NCBI RefSeq assembly: GCF_000340435.2
Contig: NZ_CP011883.2
Coordinates: forward strand, 372,001-436,000
Source: Mycobacterium haemophilum DSM 44634
GTDB lineage: Bacteria > Actinomycetota > Actinomycetes > Mycobacteriales > Mycobacteriaceae
DNA: 64,000 nt
Direction: 5' to 3'
Part shown: positions 18,061 through 26,569 of the stretch, piece after piece
Layout of the letters: each line of letters starts with the position of its first letter
How positions within the stretch are numbered: the first letter of the stretch is position 1
Translations under genes and position numbers: made by a program
Notes under the pieces: generated by a model
Database searches by the model: none
What the model saw: only the letters and a program-made list of their open reading frames with translations
What the model was told of the DNA's origin: nothing

Positions 18061-18077
18061 TGTCAACAAGCTTGATG
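18061..18077. promoter_or_regulatory. Palindrome, candidate MarR operator site 2
   Basis: Read on the minus strand this is CATCAAG-CTT-GTTGACA, matching site 1 in both half-sites except for a few positions. Centre-to-centre distance from site 1 is 33 bases, about three helical turns, which would place two dimers on one DNA face. It is about 40 bases upstream of the MarR start. Confidence 0.5.
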
Positions 18078-18118
18078 GTCACCGAGCGGGATCACGACGA
18101 CATGCCAGCATGTGTGGC

Positions 18119-18583
18119 ATGAGTCAATCCCACGATGAGCCGTTGGGGTATCTGCTGTATCGCGTGATGACGGTGCTGCGGCCCCAAGTTGCTGCCGAGC
18201 TGAAACCGCTGGACCTGGGTCTGCCGGAATTGGTGTGCATGCGGATCTTGTCGATGCGTCCCGGGCTCTCCAGCGCCGAACTGGCGCGTGGTACCAATGT
18301 CTCCGCTCAGGCGATGAACCAGGTGCTACGCGGATTGGAGGAGCGTGGTGCTCTGACACGGCCGGCATCGACGCCGGCGGGAAGGGCCATGCCGGCTCAG
18401 CTCACCAGTCGCGGCAAGGCGCTGTTGAAGCGTGCGGAGGAGGCCGTCCGGGTGGCAGATCAGCGGATATTGACCCACCTCACCGTCGACGAGCAGCGCC
18501 ACCTCAAACGCTTGCTCTACGCGGTGGGGGCACGCGCTGGCGACTCGGGGCCGAAGTGTGCCTATGAATCGACAGAAGCTTAG
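18119..18583 (+). CDS. MarR-family transcriptional regulator
   Basis: A 154-residue MarR regulator. Helix-turn-helix signature: LPELVCMRILSMRPGLSSAELARGTNVSAQAMNQVLRGLEERGALTRPAS, ending in the usual 'LTSRGKALLKRAEEAV' transition to the dimerisation helices. I use ATG 18119 (MSQSHDEPLGYLLYRV); an ATG three codons upstream is equally possible, and the frame stays open much further but is antisense to the preceding gene. Two palindromes upstream suggest autoregulation and control of the divergent winged-helix gene. The ligand is unknown. Confidence 0.88.
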   Translation: MSQSHDEPLGYLLYRVMTVLRPQVAAELKPLDLGLPELVCMRILSMRPGLSSAELARGTNVSAQAMNQVLRGLEERGALTRPASTPAGRAMPAQLTSRGKALLKRAEEAVRVADQRILTHLTVDEQRHLKRLLYAVGARAGDSGPKCAYESTEA

Positions 18584-18644
18584 ATCGCTGCTGCGACGGT
18601 CGATTTCAGGGCAGTTCCGCGTCGGCTGATATGGTCCTTGGCTT

Positions 18645-19499
18645 ATGCCAGAGATGGATCGTCGCCGCGTGATAATGATGGCGGGGTTGGGCGCGTTCGC
18701 CGCCGCTGTCCCGATGCCGAAAGCGGAGGCTTCTCCACTGCGCCCACCGCCGGCCGCGCCCACGGCCCAATCCGGGGGATTCCTGTTCCGCGACGAGTTT
18801 GACGGTCCAGCCGGCTCGTCGCCGGACCGGTCGAAGTGGATTGTGTCACACCACCGCACGCCGATCAGGAACCCGGTCGGGTTTGACCGACCGGAGTTTT
18901 TTGGGCAGTACCGTGACGGTCGCCAAAACGTGTTCCTTGACGGCAATTCCAATCTCGTTCTGCGCGCTACACGAGACCGCAACGGCTACTTCGGCGGATT
19001 AGTCAGTGGAACCTGGCGCGGAGCCATCGGAACCACCTGGGAAGCACGAATAAAACTCAACTGCCTTACCGGCGGCTGCTGGCCGGCCTGGTGGTTGTCC
19101 AACGACGACCCTGGTCGCAGCGGGGAAGTCGACCTCATGGAGTGGTACGGCAACGGAGAGTGGCCGTCGGGAACCACGGTCCACGCAAACCCCGAGGGCA
19201 CAGCGTTCGAGACGCACCCGATCGCCGTGGACGACGCGTGGCATAACTGGCGAGTCACCTGGAATCCGACCGGCATGTACTTCTGGCTGGACTATGTGGA
19301 CGGCATGGAGCCGTACTTCAGTGTTCCGGCGACCGGCATCGAAAATCTGAACGACCCCATCCGCCAGTGGCCATTCAATGACCCCGACTACACGATGTTT
19401 CCGGTCTTGAACCTTGCGGTTGGTGGTTCGGGTGGTGGCGACCCCGCGCGCGGGTCTTATCCAGCTGAAATGCTCGTCGACTGGGTGCGGGTTTTTTAG
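18645..19499 (+). CDS. Exported GH16 endo-1,3-beta-glucanase-like enzyme (copy 1)
   Basis: A 284-residue secreted glycoside hydrolase family 16 protein. The N-terminus MDRRRVIMMAGLGAF is a twin-arginine-like signal followed by a short AEA site. The catalytic motif ExDxxE is intact as E161-V-D163-L-M-E166 in SGEVDLMEWYGNGEWP. FLFRDEFDGPAGSSPDRSKW and the late HNWRVTWNPTGMYFWLDY segments are typical of the family. The fold is complete up to the end (LVDWVRVF). It lies directly upstream of a second, closely related copy on the same strand (119 bases from this stop to that start). The substrate is probably a beta-1,3-glucan, by family. Confidence 0.9.
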   Translation: MPEMDRRRVIMMAGLGAFAAAVPMPKAEASPLRPPPAAPTAQSGGFLFRDEFDGPAGSSPDRSKWIVSHHRTPIRNPVGFDRPEFFGQYRDGRQNVFLDGNSNLVLRATRDRNGYFGGLVSGTWRGAIGTTWEARIKLNCLTGGCWPAWWLSNDDPGRSGEVDLMEWYGNGEWPSGTTVHANPEGTAFETHPIAVDDAWHNWRVTWNPTGMYFWLDYVDGMEPYFSVPATGIENLNDPIRQWPFNDPDYTMFPVLNLAVGGSGGGDPARGSYPAEMLVDWVRVF

Positions 19500-19617
19500 G
19501 CCGCGGGGATGCGTGCTAACCCGACGCGTGGTTTCATAGCAGCGTTTGCGAAAGTTGCCTGGGGGGGAACGCGCCAAGACGAAGGCCCCGGCTCTTTAAC
19601 GATTGGTGGTATTTAAG

Positions 19618-20451
19618 GTGGATCGTCGCAGCATGTTGTTGACAACGGGGATCGGCATGTTGGCGGCCGCGGCCGCAGCCGCCGTTGGTGTCCCGGAGGC
19701 CGAGGCCTACCCGGCTCCGCCGGCGGCACCGGCAGCTACCGCGGGTGGGCCCTACATTTTCTCCGACGAGTTTGACGGCCCGGCGGGCGCAGGTCCCGAT
19801 CCGGCCAAGTGGACGGTGCAGACCTGGCAGGACGACGTGTTCCCGCCGGTCGCGGGGCTATACCGGGACGATCGCCGAAATGTATTCCTCGACGGCAATT
19901 CCAACCTCGTCCTGTGCGCCACCCAAGAATTCGGCACCTACTACGGTGCCAAACTGCGTGGCAACTTTCGCAGCATGATCAACCAAACCTGGGAAGCGCG
20001 GATCAAGCTGGACTGTTTGTTTCCCGGCCTGTGGCCCTCGTTCTGGGGGGTCAACGAGGATCCGCTGCCGGACGGCGAGGTCGACCTTTTCGAGTGGTAC
20101 GGCAACGGCGAGTGGCCGCCGGGCACCACGGTTCACGCGGCGTCAAACGGGAAAACCTGGGAAGGAAAATCGATTCCCGGTCTGGTCGACGGCGGCTGGC
20201 ATACCTGGCGAATGCGTTGGGATGAGCAGGGTTTTGTCTTCTCGCGAGACGGGGCACCGTACTTTAGTGTTCCGCCGAAGCCCATCCACGTCCATGGCGG
20301 CGCTCCTGACGACATGCGTTGGCCGTTCAACAATCCCGGTTATTGGATGACTCCTATGTTCACGCTGGCGGTCGGTGGCGTTGGCGCCGGCGATCCAGCC
20401 CTAGGTACCTTCCCGGCGGCCATGCTTATCGACTACATACGCATCTGGTAG
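19618..20451 (+). CDS. Exported GH16 endo-1,3-beta-glucanase-like enzyme (copy 2, Rv0315-like)
   Basis: A 277-residue paralogue of the preceding gene. I start at GTG 19618 because the encoded VDRRSMLLTTGIGML lines up with MDRRRVIMMAGLGAF of copy 1; upstream TTG/GTG codons would add up to five residues. The signal is again RR-type and ends at EAEAYP. The catalytic GEVDLFEWYGNGEWPPG keeps the ExDxxE glutamates. The two copies differ in the substrate-facing loops near the N-terminal third: copy 1 has about ten extra residues around HHRTPIRNPVGFDRPEFFG. The stop is 3 bases from the stop of the convergent glycosyltransferase. Confidence 0.9.
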   Translation: MDRRSMLLTTGIGMLAAAAAAAVGVPEAEAYPAPPAAPAATAGGPYIFSDEFDGPAGAGPDPAKWTVQTWQDDVFPPVAGLYRDDRRNVFLDGNSNLVLCATQEFGTYYGAKLRGNFRSMINQTWEARIKLDCLFPGLWPSFWGVNEDPLPDGEVDLFEWYGNGEWPPGTTVHAASNGKTWEGKSIPGLVDGGWHTWRMRWDEQGFVFSRDGAPYFSVPPKPIHVHGGAPDDMRWPFNNPGYWMTPMFTLAVGGVGAGDPALGTFPAAMLIDYIRIW

Positions 20452-20454
20452 TGG

Positions 20455-22074
20455 CTACTTCGTCGCTTTGATCACCTGGACCAGGTTGAACTGCCAGCGC
20501 TCGACTAGCCGGAAGCCTAGGTTGTGCGGAACCGCGAAGGCCGAGGTTGCTCCGTAGCGCGGACCGGGCGGCAGCGCCGAATCTTGTTCATGGGCCGGCT
20601 GCGAGGTGTCTGCTTGGGTGATGATCCACACGACGCCGCAGTGGCTTAACGGCTCGGCGACAACGTCTGGTATGAGATTGGTGTCGAAGACGTCGTTGCG
20701 GTCCGTCGCTCGTTGCCAAAGGGTGAGGTCGATCAGCTTCCGGTAGGCATCAGGACGCGCCGCCATCAATGGGCGCATTGGAGCAGGCATGAACGTCACT
20801 GTGTCGTTCACCAGTAGGCAATCACCTGGTGCTGCTGCCGTGCTGATCAGATCGGCCACTTGACTGTAATCCATTCCGTATTTGGCATACGGGTTGCGCT
20901 GCGCAAGAAGGTAATTCGGTACTGCGGTCAGAGCGAAAAGGCTGATAAGAGCTGCCGCTATCCAAGGCTTTGCGGCCACGGCGGCGATGCAGCCGATGCA
21001 GATACCCACGACTAGTGCTAGTGCCGGTGCGGTGAAGGACAAGTAGCGGGGTGTGTAGATCGGGTGGACAGCCGCCGACCACAACAGGATCAGCGCGGTC
21101 GGGATGACAAGCCAGGCCACCGCAAGGGTCAGCAGTTGTCGATCTGCGGTAACCAGTTGTGCGGATGTGAACAGCCACAAGACAATAGCGGCGCCTATGA
21201 CCAGTGCCGACAGAACCGCAAACGCGGGACTTCGTTCGAAATATTGTTGTACCGCCACATCTTCGAGCGTCCGGTGCCCGATTGGTGCAATCCAGCTGAT
21301 CTGCTGCACTTGCCCGATGGCTTCGAACAAAAACGGCATCACAGCGCAACCCGTCAGAACCGACGTAATAGCGAACCGCGCTAGGACGGTTCGCGTGCGC
21401 CGGAAGGCGCCGATAAATACGGCATGCGCCAACAACAACAGCACGAGGTACACATCAAGCAGAATCGATATCGTTAGGGCGCAGCCATAAAACAGCCAGA
21501 CCCGAACGTTGTCACGGCGCGCGGCATATCCGAGCAGTACTGTCAGCCACACGCCGGCCATCATCGAAACGGCATACGGGCGAGCTTCGATGCCTGCCCA
21601 CGTCGACCGCGGCAAGATCGCGCAGATGACTCCAGCGGCCACCGCCGCAGTACGAGAAGAAAACTGCCTGCCCAGCACCACTACTCCGGCTGCGGTGCCT
21701 CCAACAGCCAGACCACTTGGCACGCGGGACCAGAACTCGGTGGCCGGGAAGATTTGCAACCAGCCGTGCATCAGCACGTAGTACAGGCCGTGAACGACGT
21801 CGACATTGCTTAGCATGCGCCATAATTGGCCCAGCGAACGACCGTATGAAGCCGAAATGGTCGCGGCCTCGTCGTACCAAAAAGATGGACGACCGGCGCT
21901 GGCCAGACTCACTGCGGCGGCCAACAATCCAACGATCAGCGGGTCCAGCGCAGCTGGTGGCGGTGCGAGTCGGTCGCGGCGAAGTACGCCCCGGTGACGT
22001 CGTGACTCGCCAGCCGCCGGGGCGCTCACCGAATCGCCCGGCGCGCCGCATTGCGCGTTGCGATCACTCGACAC
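20455..22074 (-). CDS. GT-C type polytopic glycosyltransferase
   Basis: A 539-residue membrane protein with about 10-12 hydrophobic helices. The first periplasmic loop has SFWYDEAATISASYGRS, where the Asp-Glu pair corresponds to the catalytic acidic motif of GT-C enzymes (GT39/ArnT/DUF2029-like) that use polyprenyl-phosphate sugars. HGLYYVLMHGWLQIF and EARPYAVSMM are also typical. The last ~130 residues are a soluble extracytoplasmic domain. It may add mannose or arabinose to an envelope glycan or protein; the exact acceptor is unknown. It starts at GTG or a nearby codon at 22074 and is followed upstream by a long non-coding stretch. Confidence 0.8.
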   Translation of the reverse strand: MSSDRNAQCGAPGDSVSAPAAGESRRHRGVLRRDRLAPPPAALDPLIVGLLAAAVSLASAGRPSFWYDEAATISASYGRSLGQLWRMLSNVDVVHGLYYVLMHGWLQIFPATEFWSRVPSGLAVGGTAAGVVVLGRQFSSRTAAVAAGVICAILPRSTWAGIEARPYAVSMMAGVWLTVLLGYAARRDNVRVWLFYGCALTISILLDVYLVLLLLAHAVFIGAFRRTRTVLARFAITSVLTGCAVMPFLFEAIGQVQQISWIAPIGHRTLEDVAVQQYFERSPAFAVLSALVIGAAIVLWLFTSAQLVTADRQLLTLAVAWLVIPTALILLWSAAVHPIYTPRYLSFTAPALALVVGICIGCIAAVAAKPWIAAALISLFALTAVPNYLLAQRNPYAKYGMDYSQVADLISTAAAPGDCLLVNDTVTFMPAPMRPLMAARPDAYRKLIDLTLWQRATDRNDVFDTNLIPDVVAEPLSHCGVVWIITQADTSQPAHEQDSALPPGPRYGATSAFAVPHNLGFRLVERWQFNLVQVIKATK

Positions 22075-22831
22075 AACTCCCCGATGAACACATCGCTATG
22101 GTGCCAGAAGCCAACCTGTTCGCACCAGGTAGCCCAAAGAGGTACTTGACACCGTGTCACCTCCTGGGCAACTGCGCGCGGCGTACGCGAATCATATTGA
22201 GGGACAAGGTGGTCTGTTGCCACCTGACGATCTAGAGGCCATGGTGGCGTCATCTGATCGCGCGCCGTAGGTTACCGCGGCGTCAAGCGCCGGCGTGCGG
22301 CTCGGGTCGTCGACGACGACGACGAAGTCGGCCTCCTTCTGGCTCCAGGGCTACAGGGCTCCTGAGGAGCAATGATCGCACGTGGGCCATGGCGATCCTT
22401 CAAGCATCGAAACTGTAAGTGGCGTGGACCTTCTCTCGGCGTGTCGTCACGGTAGCTACAGTGTCGAGGTCGTCAACCTGAAGCACCCTATGGTCAGGCG
22501 GCATGGTGCCTGAGCCCAGGAATTACTTCGCCGCTTCCCGGACGATCGTTCTTGTTGAGATGGCCGTGGAAAATGCATGCCACAATCACGCACTGAGTCA
22601 TACAGCTCACCAAGGCTTTTCAGTCCGCGCCGGTGCGTTTCGGTGAACAGCGCATCTAGGGCGTGGGGGAACGCGGATCCGCCGCGGAGCGGTCCGGGAT
22701 CGGTTACCAGCGGAGCGCCAGCGAGGTGAAAAAGGCGTGCAAAATGACGCCGCGGCGGTGTCGGCGGGTGCCGCCTGCCTCACAACGCCGGATCATCGCA
22801 CGCGAGGCGCATTGAGTCACGCCGCGCTGCA
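22075..22831. other. 757-base stretch without a supportable gene
   Basis: I see no intact gene. Short coding-like pieces are interrupted by stops. On the plus strand near 22423-22512 is VDLLSACRHGSYSVEVVNLKHPMVRR, vaguely like a thioredoxin-fold/KaiB segment. On the minus strand near 22255-22375 is EADFVVVVDDPSRTPALDAAVTYGAR. These suggest decayed genes, but neither is enough for a family call. Confidence 0.4.
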
Positions 22832-23521
22832 ATGCGAAGATTGCTGCTCGTGTCAGAAAGCTGGGGTTCCGTGCTGACCGGGCTCATTCCGCTCGCGTTG
22901 GTTATCGCGCTCTCGCCGCTGTCGATCATCCCGGCGGTACTGGTCTTACAGGCGCCGCGGCCGCGGTGCAGCAGCCTGGCGTTTCTTGGTGGCTGGCTGT
23001 TGGGTCTAGCGGCACTGACGGCGCTGTTCGTCGCGGCGTCCGGCGCGCTGGGGGGATTGCATAAGTCCCCGCCAACGTGGGCGTCCTGGCTGCGCGTGGT
23101 CCTCGGGTCGGCGCTGATCATGGTCGGCGTGCTGCGTTGGCTGACTCGGCATGGTCGCACCGAGTCGCCGGCTTGGATGCGCGTGTTTGCCGCCATCAGC
23201 CCGGTGCGGGCCGCGGTAACAGGGGCAGTGCTGGTGGTGGTCAGAGTTGAGGTGCTGGTCATTTGCGCGGCGGCCGGATTGGCCATCGGCGCCGGCGGAC
23301 TTGGTGTCGTGGGTGCGTGGGTCGTTGCCGCCTGCTTCGTCGTTGTCGCCGCGTCAACGGTCGCGATCCCGGTATTGGCCTACGCGGGTGCCGGTCACCG
23401 CCTCGATGGTGCGCTGGCGCGGCTCAAAGAGTGGATGGAGCACAACCATGCTGCTTTGCTGGCGGCGATCTTGATGGTGATCGGCGTCATGGTGCTCTAC
23501 AACGGACTTCATGCGCTGTGA
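22832..23521 (+). CDS. GAP-family membrane protein (Sap/Gap lipid-transport type)
   Basis: A 229-residue protein with six hydrophobic helices in the LysE-like pattern: LIPLALVIALSPLSIIPAVLVL first, SLAFLGGWLLGLAALTALFVA second, then an ALIMVGVLRWL helix, and the final AAILMVIGVMVLYNGLHAL. The family includes mycobacterial Gap and Sap, which help move glycopeptidolipids and sulfolipids to the surface. No partner lipid genes are adjacent, so the cargo is unknown. The ATG at 22832 has no clear ribosome site; a GTG six codons later (22850) is an alternative that would bring the first helix closer to the N-terminus, as in relatives. Confidence 0.75.
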   Translation: MRRLLLVSESWGSVLTGLIPLALVIALSPLSIIPAVLVLQAPRPRCSSLAFLGGWLLGLAALTALFVAASGALGGLHKSPPTWASWLRVVLGSALIMVGVLRWLTRHGRTESPAWMRVFAAISPVRAAVTGAVLVVVRVEVLVICAAAGLAIGAGGLGVVGAWVVAACFVVVAASTVAIPVLAYAGAGHRLDGALARLKEWMEHNHAALLAAILMVIGVMVLYNGLHAL

Positions 23522-23677
23522 CCCCGTCCAGGACGAGGTTGAGGTGATCGGACGGGATCGGCCCGCCCGTGCCAGGGCACCGATGACGAGATCGCCCGCC
23601 CCCCTGATCGGGGTCGGCAGCGCGATGGCCTAGTGTGTGTCGTCGACTCGGATACCCGCACCAAAGAGGATCTCGAC

Positions 23678-24364
23678 ATGCGCATCACGGTGGCCGTATT
23701 TGTCGCGGCGAGCGTTCTGTTCGGCTGTCCCGGTGTCGCCGCGGCAGCGCCCAAGACCTTCTGCGACGAGCTTAAAGGCGTCATTGCTGGGCAGGTGTGC
23801 CAGATTCAGATCACGGATCCGGCCTACAAGATCGACATCAGCTTGCCAAGCTTCTACCCCGACCAGAAGGCGCTGCAAGACTACGTCGCCCAAACGCGTG
23901 ACGGATTCGTCAATGCGGCCAAGTCGGCCCCGCCCCGCGACGTGCCCAACGAGCTGGATATCACCTCGGCCCCCTACGGGTCAGCGGTACCGCCGCGCGG
24001 CACGCAGTCCCTGGTGCTCAAGATCTACCAGACGGTCGGCGACGCGCCGCCCCAAACCAGCTACAAGGCGTTCAATTGGGACCAGGGCTACCGCAAGCCG
24101 ATCACCTACACCACGTTGTGGAAGCCCGACACCGATCCGCTGCCGGCGGTCTTTCCTATCGTGCAGGCTGAGCTGCAGAAGCAGACGGGCCAGCCGGTGG
24201 CGATAGCGCCGGATGTGGGCTTAGACCCCGCCAATTACCAGAATTTCGCTATCACCAATGACGGGTTGATTTTCTTCTTCAGCCAGGGTCAGCTGCTGCC
24301 CGCCGCGGTCGGCGCCACCCAGGCAGTGGTGCCGCGTTCCGTGGTCGACCCCATGCTGGCTTAA
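23678..24364 (+). CDS. mpt64: MPT64-like secreted immunogenic protein
   Basis: A 228-residue secreted protein, exactly the length of M. tuberculosis MPT64 (Rv1980c). From memory it matches along its entire length: signal peptide ending GVAAAAPKT, then CDELKG, CQIQITDPAY, SLPSFYPDQKAL, PPRGTQSLVLKIYQ, YKAFNWDQGYRKPITY, DTDPLPAVFPIV, NYQNFAITNDGLIFFF and a C-terminal VPRSVVDPMLA. Two cysteines early in the mature protein are kept. ATG 23678 follows an AGAGGA ribosome site. The neighbours (GAP protein, MFS transporter) are not those of the M. tuberculosis gene, which lies far away in the RD2 region. Its function is not settled; it is a T-cell antigen with a DUF3298-like fold. Confidence 0.9.
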   Translation: MRITVAVFVAASVLFGCPGVAAAAPKTFCDELKGVIAGQVCQIQITDPAYKIDISLPSFYPDQKALQDYVAQTRDGFVNAAKSAPPRDVPNELDITSAPYGSAVPPRGTQSLVLKIYQTVGDAPPQTSYKAFNWDQGYRKPITYTTLWKPDTDPLPAVFPIVQAELQKQTGQPVAIAPDVGLDPANYQNFAITNDGLIFFFSQGQLLPAAVGATQAVVPRSVVDPMLA

Positions 24365-24403
24365 TCCGCAAGCACCGGCCGTGGCCTGGCTGTTGGGTGG
24401 GCG

Positions 24404-25816
24404 TCAGGTTGCGCTCGGGGAGTTGGCTGCCCTGCGCGACTCCGACGCGCAGGGCAGATCCAACCGGTGGTGTCGTTGGTGGCTGCTCGAGATTTCTTCC
24501 AGTGACTTGCCCTTGGTCTCGGGCGCCATGAACAGGCAGATAACGAACGCCGCCGCGGTGAGGATCGCGCCGAACAGCATGGTCGTACCGGCGCCGAGGG
24601 TGGCGATGCTCAGCGGCAGCAGGTACGTTCCGGTCGCGGCTCCAACCCGGCTGACCGAGATCGCGATGCCGACGGCCGTCGCCCGGAACTCGGTCGGGAA
24701 CAGTTCGTTCGGGTAGATCCACACCAGGATGCTCGGGCCGCCGGACACGAACGCATAGATGCAGAACATGGCGACGATAAACCACAACCGGCCGCCTGCC
24801 CACAACCACAGGCCGGCCAGCGGAATCACCATGATGCCCAACGGAGACACCGCCACCGGGCGCCGTCCGCACCGCTCGACCAAGTACAGCGCGAGGATCG
24901 ACCCCGCAACGATGAGGCCGATGATGCTGGTCTCGACCATCAAACCCGCCGGCCCGTCTCCCGAAATTGCGAAGCCAGACAAGATCGTGGGCAGGAAGGT
25001 GAGCAACGCGTAAAGCGGCGTGACGACAGCCAGGTACAGCGCGCTGCACATGGTTAGCCGGCGCAGGTACTCGCCGCGAAAGTACCCCCGCAGGTCGACC
25101 TTCGGCTTTTCGGGAGCGTCGTCGGTCCGCACGAAGCTCACATCGACCGTGATGCCATAGACCTTCTTGATGACCGCTTCGGCGTCGGCGAACCGGCCGG
25201 TCTGCACCAGCCAGCGCGGCGACTCCGGGATTCCGCGCCGGAGCAGGATGACGATCATGCCGAGCGCCGCGCTGGTGGCGAGCAGCAGCCGCCAGTGGGC
25301 GTTGTCACCTGCCATGTCAATGAACAACGCGCCGACGATGTAGGCGAAGACGGCACCTGCCGACCAGGCGACCGCCGACATGCCGACCGTGAAACCGCGA
25401 TTCTGCGAGGGCGTGAACTCGGTCAGCAGTGACGTCGCGATCGGATAGTCTGCGCCAATGGCGGCACCGATAACGAAGCGCAGCACGATCAGCTGCCACG
25501 GGGCAGTCACGAACACCGACAGGGCGCAGCCCATCACCAACACAACCAGGTCGAGGGCGTACATCTTCTCGCGCCCAATGCGATCGGTGAGAAAGCCAAA
25601 GACGCTGGCGCCAAGGAACATTCCGATCAGTGACGCCGCCCCGATGAGCCCCGATTCGGTGGCCGTCGGATTGAGTTGCTTGGCAACCCCGGGCAACGCC
25701 ACACCGATGATGCTCATCACGTAGCCGTCGAGGAACGGTCCGCCGCAGCAGGCGATCAGGAGCCTGGTGCGGAAGCCGCGCTTGGCCGGCACATCCATCA
25801 CGTCGACTGGGTTCAT
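24404..25816 (-). CDS. MFS transporter, sugar/organic-acid porter type
   Basis: A 470-residue major facilitator with 12 predicted helices. Signature loops: GFLTDRIGRE (D-R-x-G-R between helices 2 and 3), GIPESPRWLVQTGR after helix 6, and PETKGKSLEEI after helix 12, as in the sugar porter and related metabolite:H+ symporter families. It is the last gene of the operon that carries an enoyl-CoA hydratase, acyl-CoA dehydrogenase, acyl-CoA ligase and SDR, with a 10-base gap from the hydratase stop. So it likely imports the acid or sterol-like substrate that this operon degrades; that substrate is not known. Confidence 0.88.
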   Translation of the reverse strand: MNPVDVMDVPAKRGFRTRLLIACCGGPFLDGYVMSIIGVALPGVAKQLNPTATESGLIGAASLIGMFLGASVFGFLTDRIGREKMYALDLVVLVMGCALSVFVTAPWQLIVLRFVIGAAIGADYPIATSLLTEFTPSQNRGFTVGMSAVAWSAGAVFAYIVGALFIDMAGDNAHWRLLLATSAALGMIVILLRRGIPESPRWLVQTGRFADAEAVIKKVYGITVDVSFVRTDDAPEKPKVDLRGYFRGEYLRRLTMCSALYLAVVTPLYALLTFLPTILSGFAISGDGPAGLMVETSIIGLIVAGSILALYLVERCGRRPVAVSPLGIMVIPLAGLWLWAGGRLWFIVAMFCIYAFVSGGPSILVWIYPNELFPTEFRATAVGIAISVSRVGAATGTYLLPLSIATLGAGTTMLFGAILTAAAFVICLFMAPETKGKSLEEISSSHQRHHRLDLPCASESRRAANSPSAT

Positions 25817-25826
25817 CTCGTGTTCG

Positions 25827-26564
25827 CTACAAGTTCCGGTCGGCGGCGTTGTTGAGGACGGAATAGGCTAGCTGCTCGAGCAGCAGCGCGGCTTCCCTTG
25901 GCGCGTCAAGGCTTACGTCCAGCACCTGCTTGGTAATGCTCAGCGCCAACGGCGAATGCACGGCGAGCTCACGCGCGATGGCGGTTGCCTGCTTCACATG
26001 CTCACCGGGTGCGGTGATCTCGGTGAGGATGCCCCACTGTTCGGCCTGTCGCGCGTCGAATCGCTTGCCGCGCAATATCAGGTCGCGGGTGCGTCCGGTG
26101 CCGAGCATCCGGGCGAGCCGGGTGATGCCGCCCGAGGAAGGCAGGATGCCGATTCCGATTTCGGGGAATCCGAAAACCGCTGCAGGGTCAGCGATCCGGA
26201 TGTCGGCCGCGAGCGCCAACTCGAGCCCGCCGCCCAGGCAGTAGCCGGTGATCGCGGCGATGGTCGGCTGCCGGAGTTCGGCAAACAGCTGGTACACCGA
26301 ACCGGATGCTCGGTAATAATCGGAAGTCGCCTGCGGCGTCATTTCGCGCAGTTCGATGACGTCGGCGCCGGCCGAAAACACGGTGTTTCCGCCGGTGATG
26401 ACCACGGCTCGGCTGGATTCGACCTCGCTGCTGCCCAGCGCGCGCAGCAGCTCGTCCTCCAGGTGCGTGGACAGCGCGTTTTTCTTGCGCTCGTGTCGCA
26501 GCGTGACCACCGCAACCTCGTCCTCGCGGGTGACTTCGACGGTTCCGGTGTCGTCGGTCGGCAT
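25827..26564 (-). CDS. Enoyl-CoA hydratase/isomerase family protein
   Basis: A 245-residue crotonase-fold enzyme. Oxyanion-hole segments are present: NTVFSAGADVIEL and the GYCLGGGLELALAADIRIAD helix; the C-terminal segment keeps the LGTGRTRDLILRGKRFDA pattern. In the second catalytic position PEIGIGILPSSGGITRLAR carries a Glu (PEI), but the hydratase pair is not clearly complete, so isomerase or another crotonase reaction is possible. ATG 26564 is 5 bases after the stop of the acyl-CoA dehydrogenase, so it is part of the same operon; a GAAGGGAA-like site precedes it. Confidence 0.88.
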   Translation of the reverse strand: MPTDDTGTVEVTREDEVAVVTLRHERKKNALSTHLEDELLRALGSSEVESSRAVVITGGNTVFSAGADVIELREMTPQATSDYYRASGSVYQLFAELRQPTIAAITGYCLGGGLELALAADIRIADPAAVFGFPEIGIGILPSSGGITRLARMLGTGRTRDLILRGKRFDARQAEQWGILTEITAPGEHVKQATAIARELAVHSPLALSITKQVLDVSLDAPREAALLLEQLAYSVLNNAADRNL

Positions 26565-26569
26565 CAGGG

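Noticed and set aside
17495..18118. Possible 362-residue version of the MarR gene
   Set aside because: The added N-terminus is antisense to the winged-helix gene and reads as low-complexity; MarR proteins are about 150 residues, and the palindromic operators would be inside the coding part.
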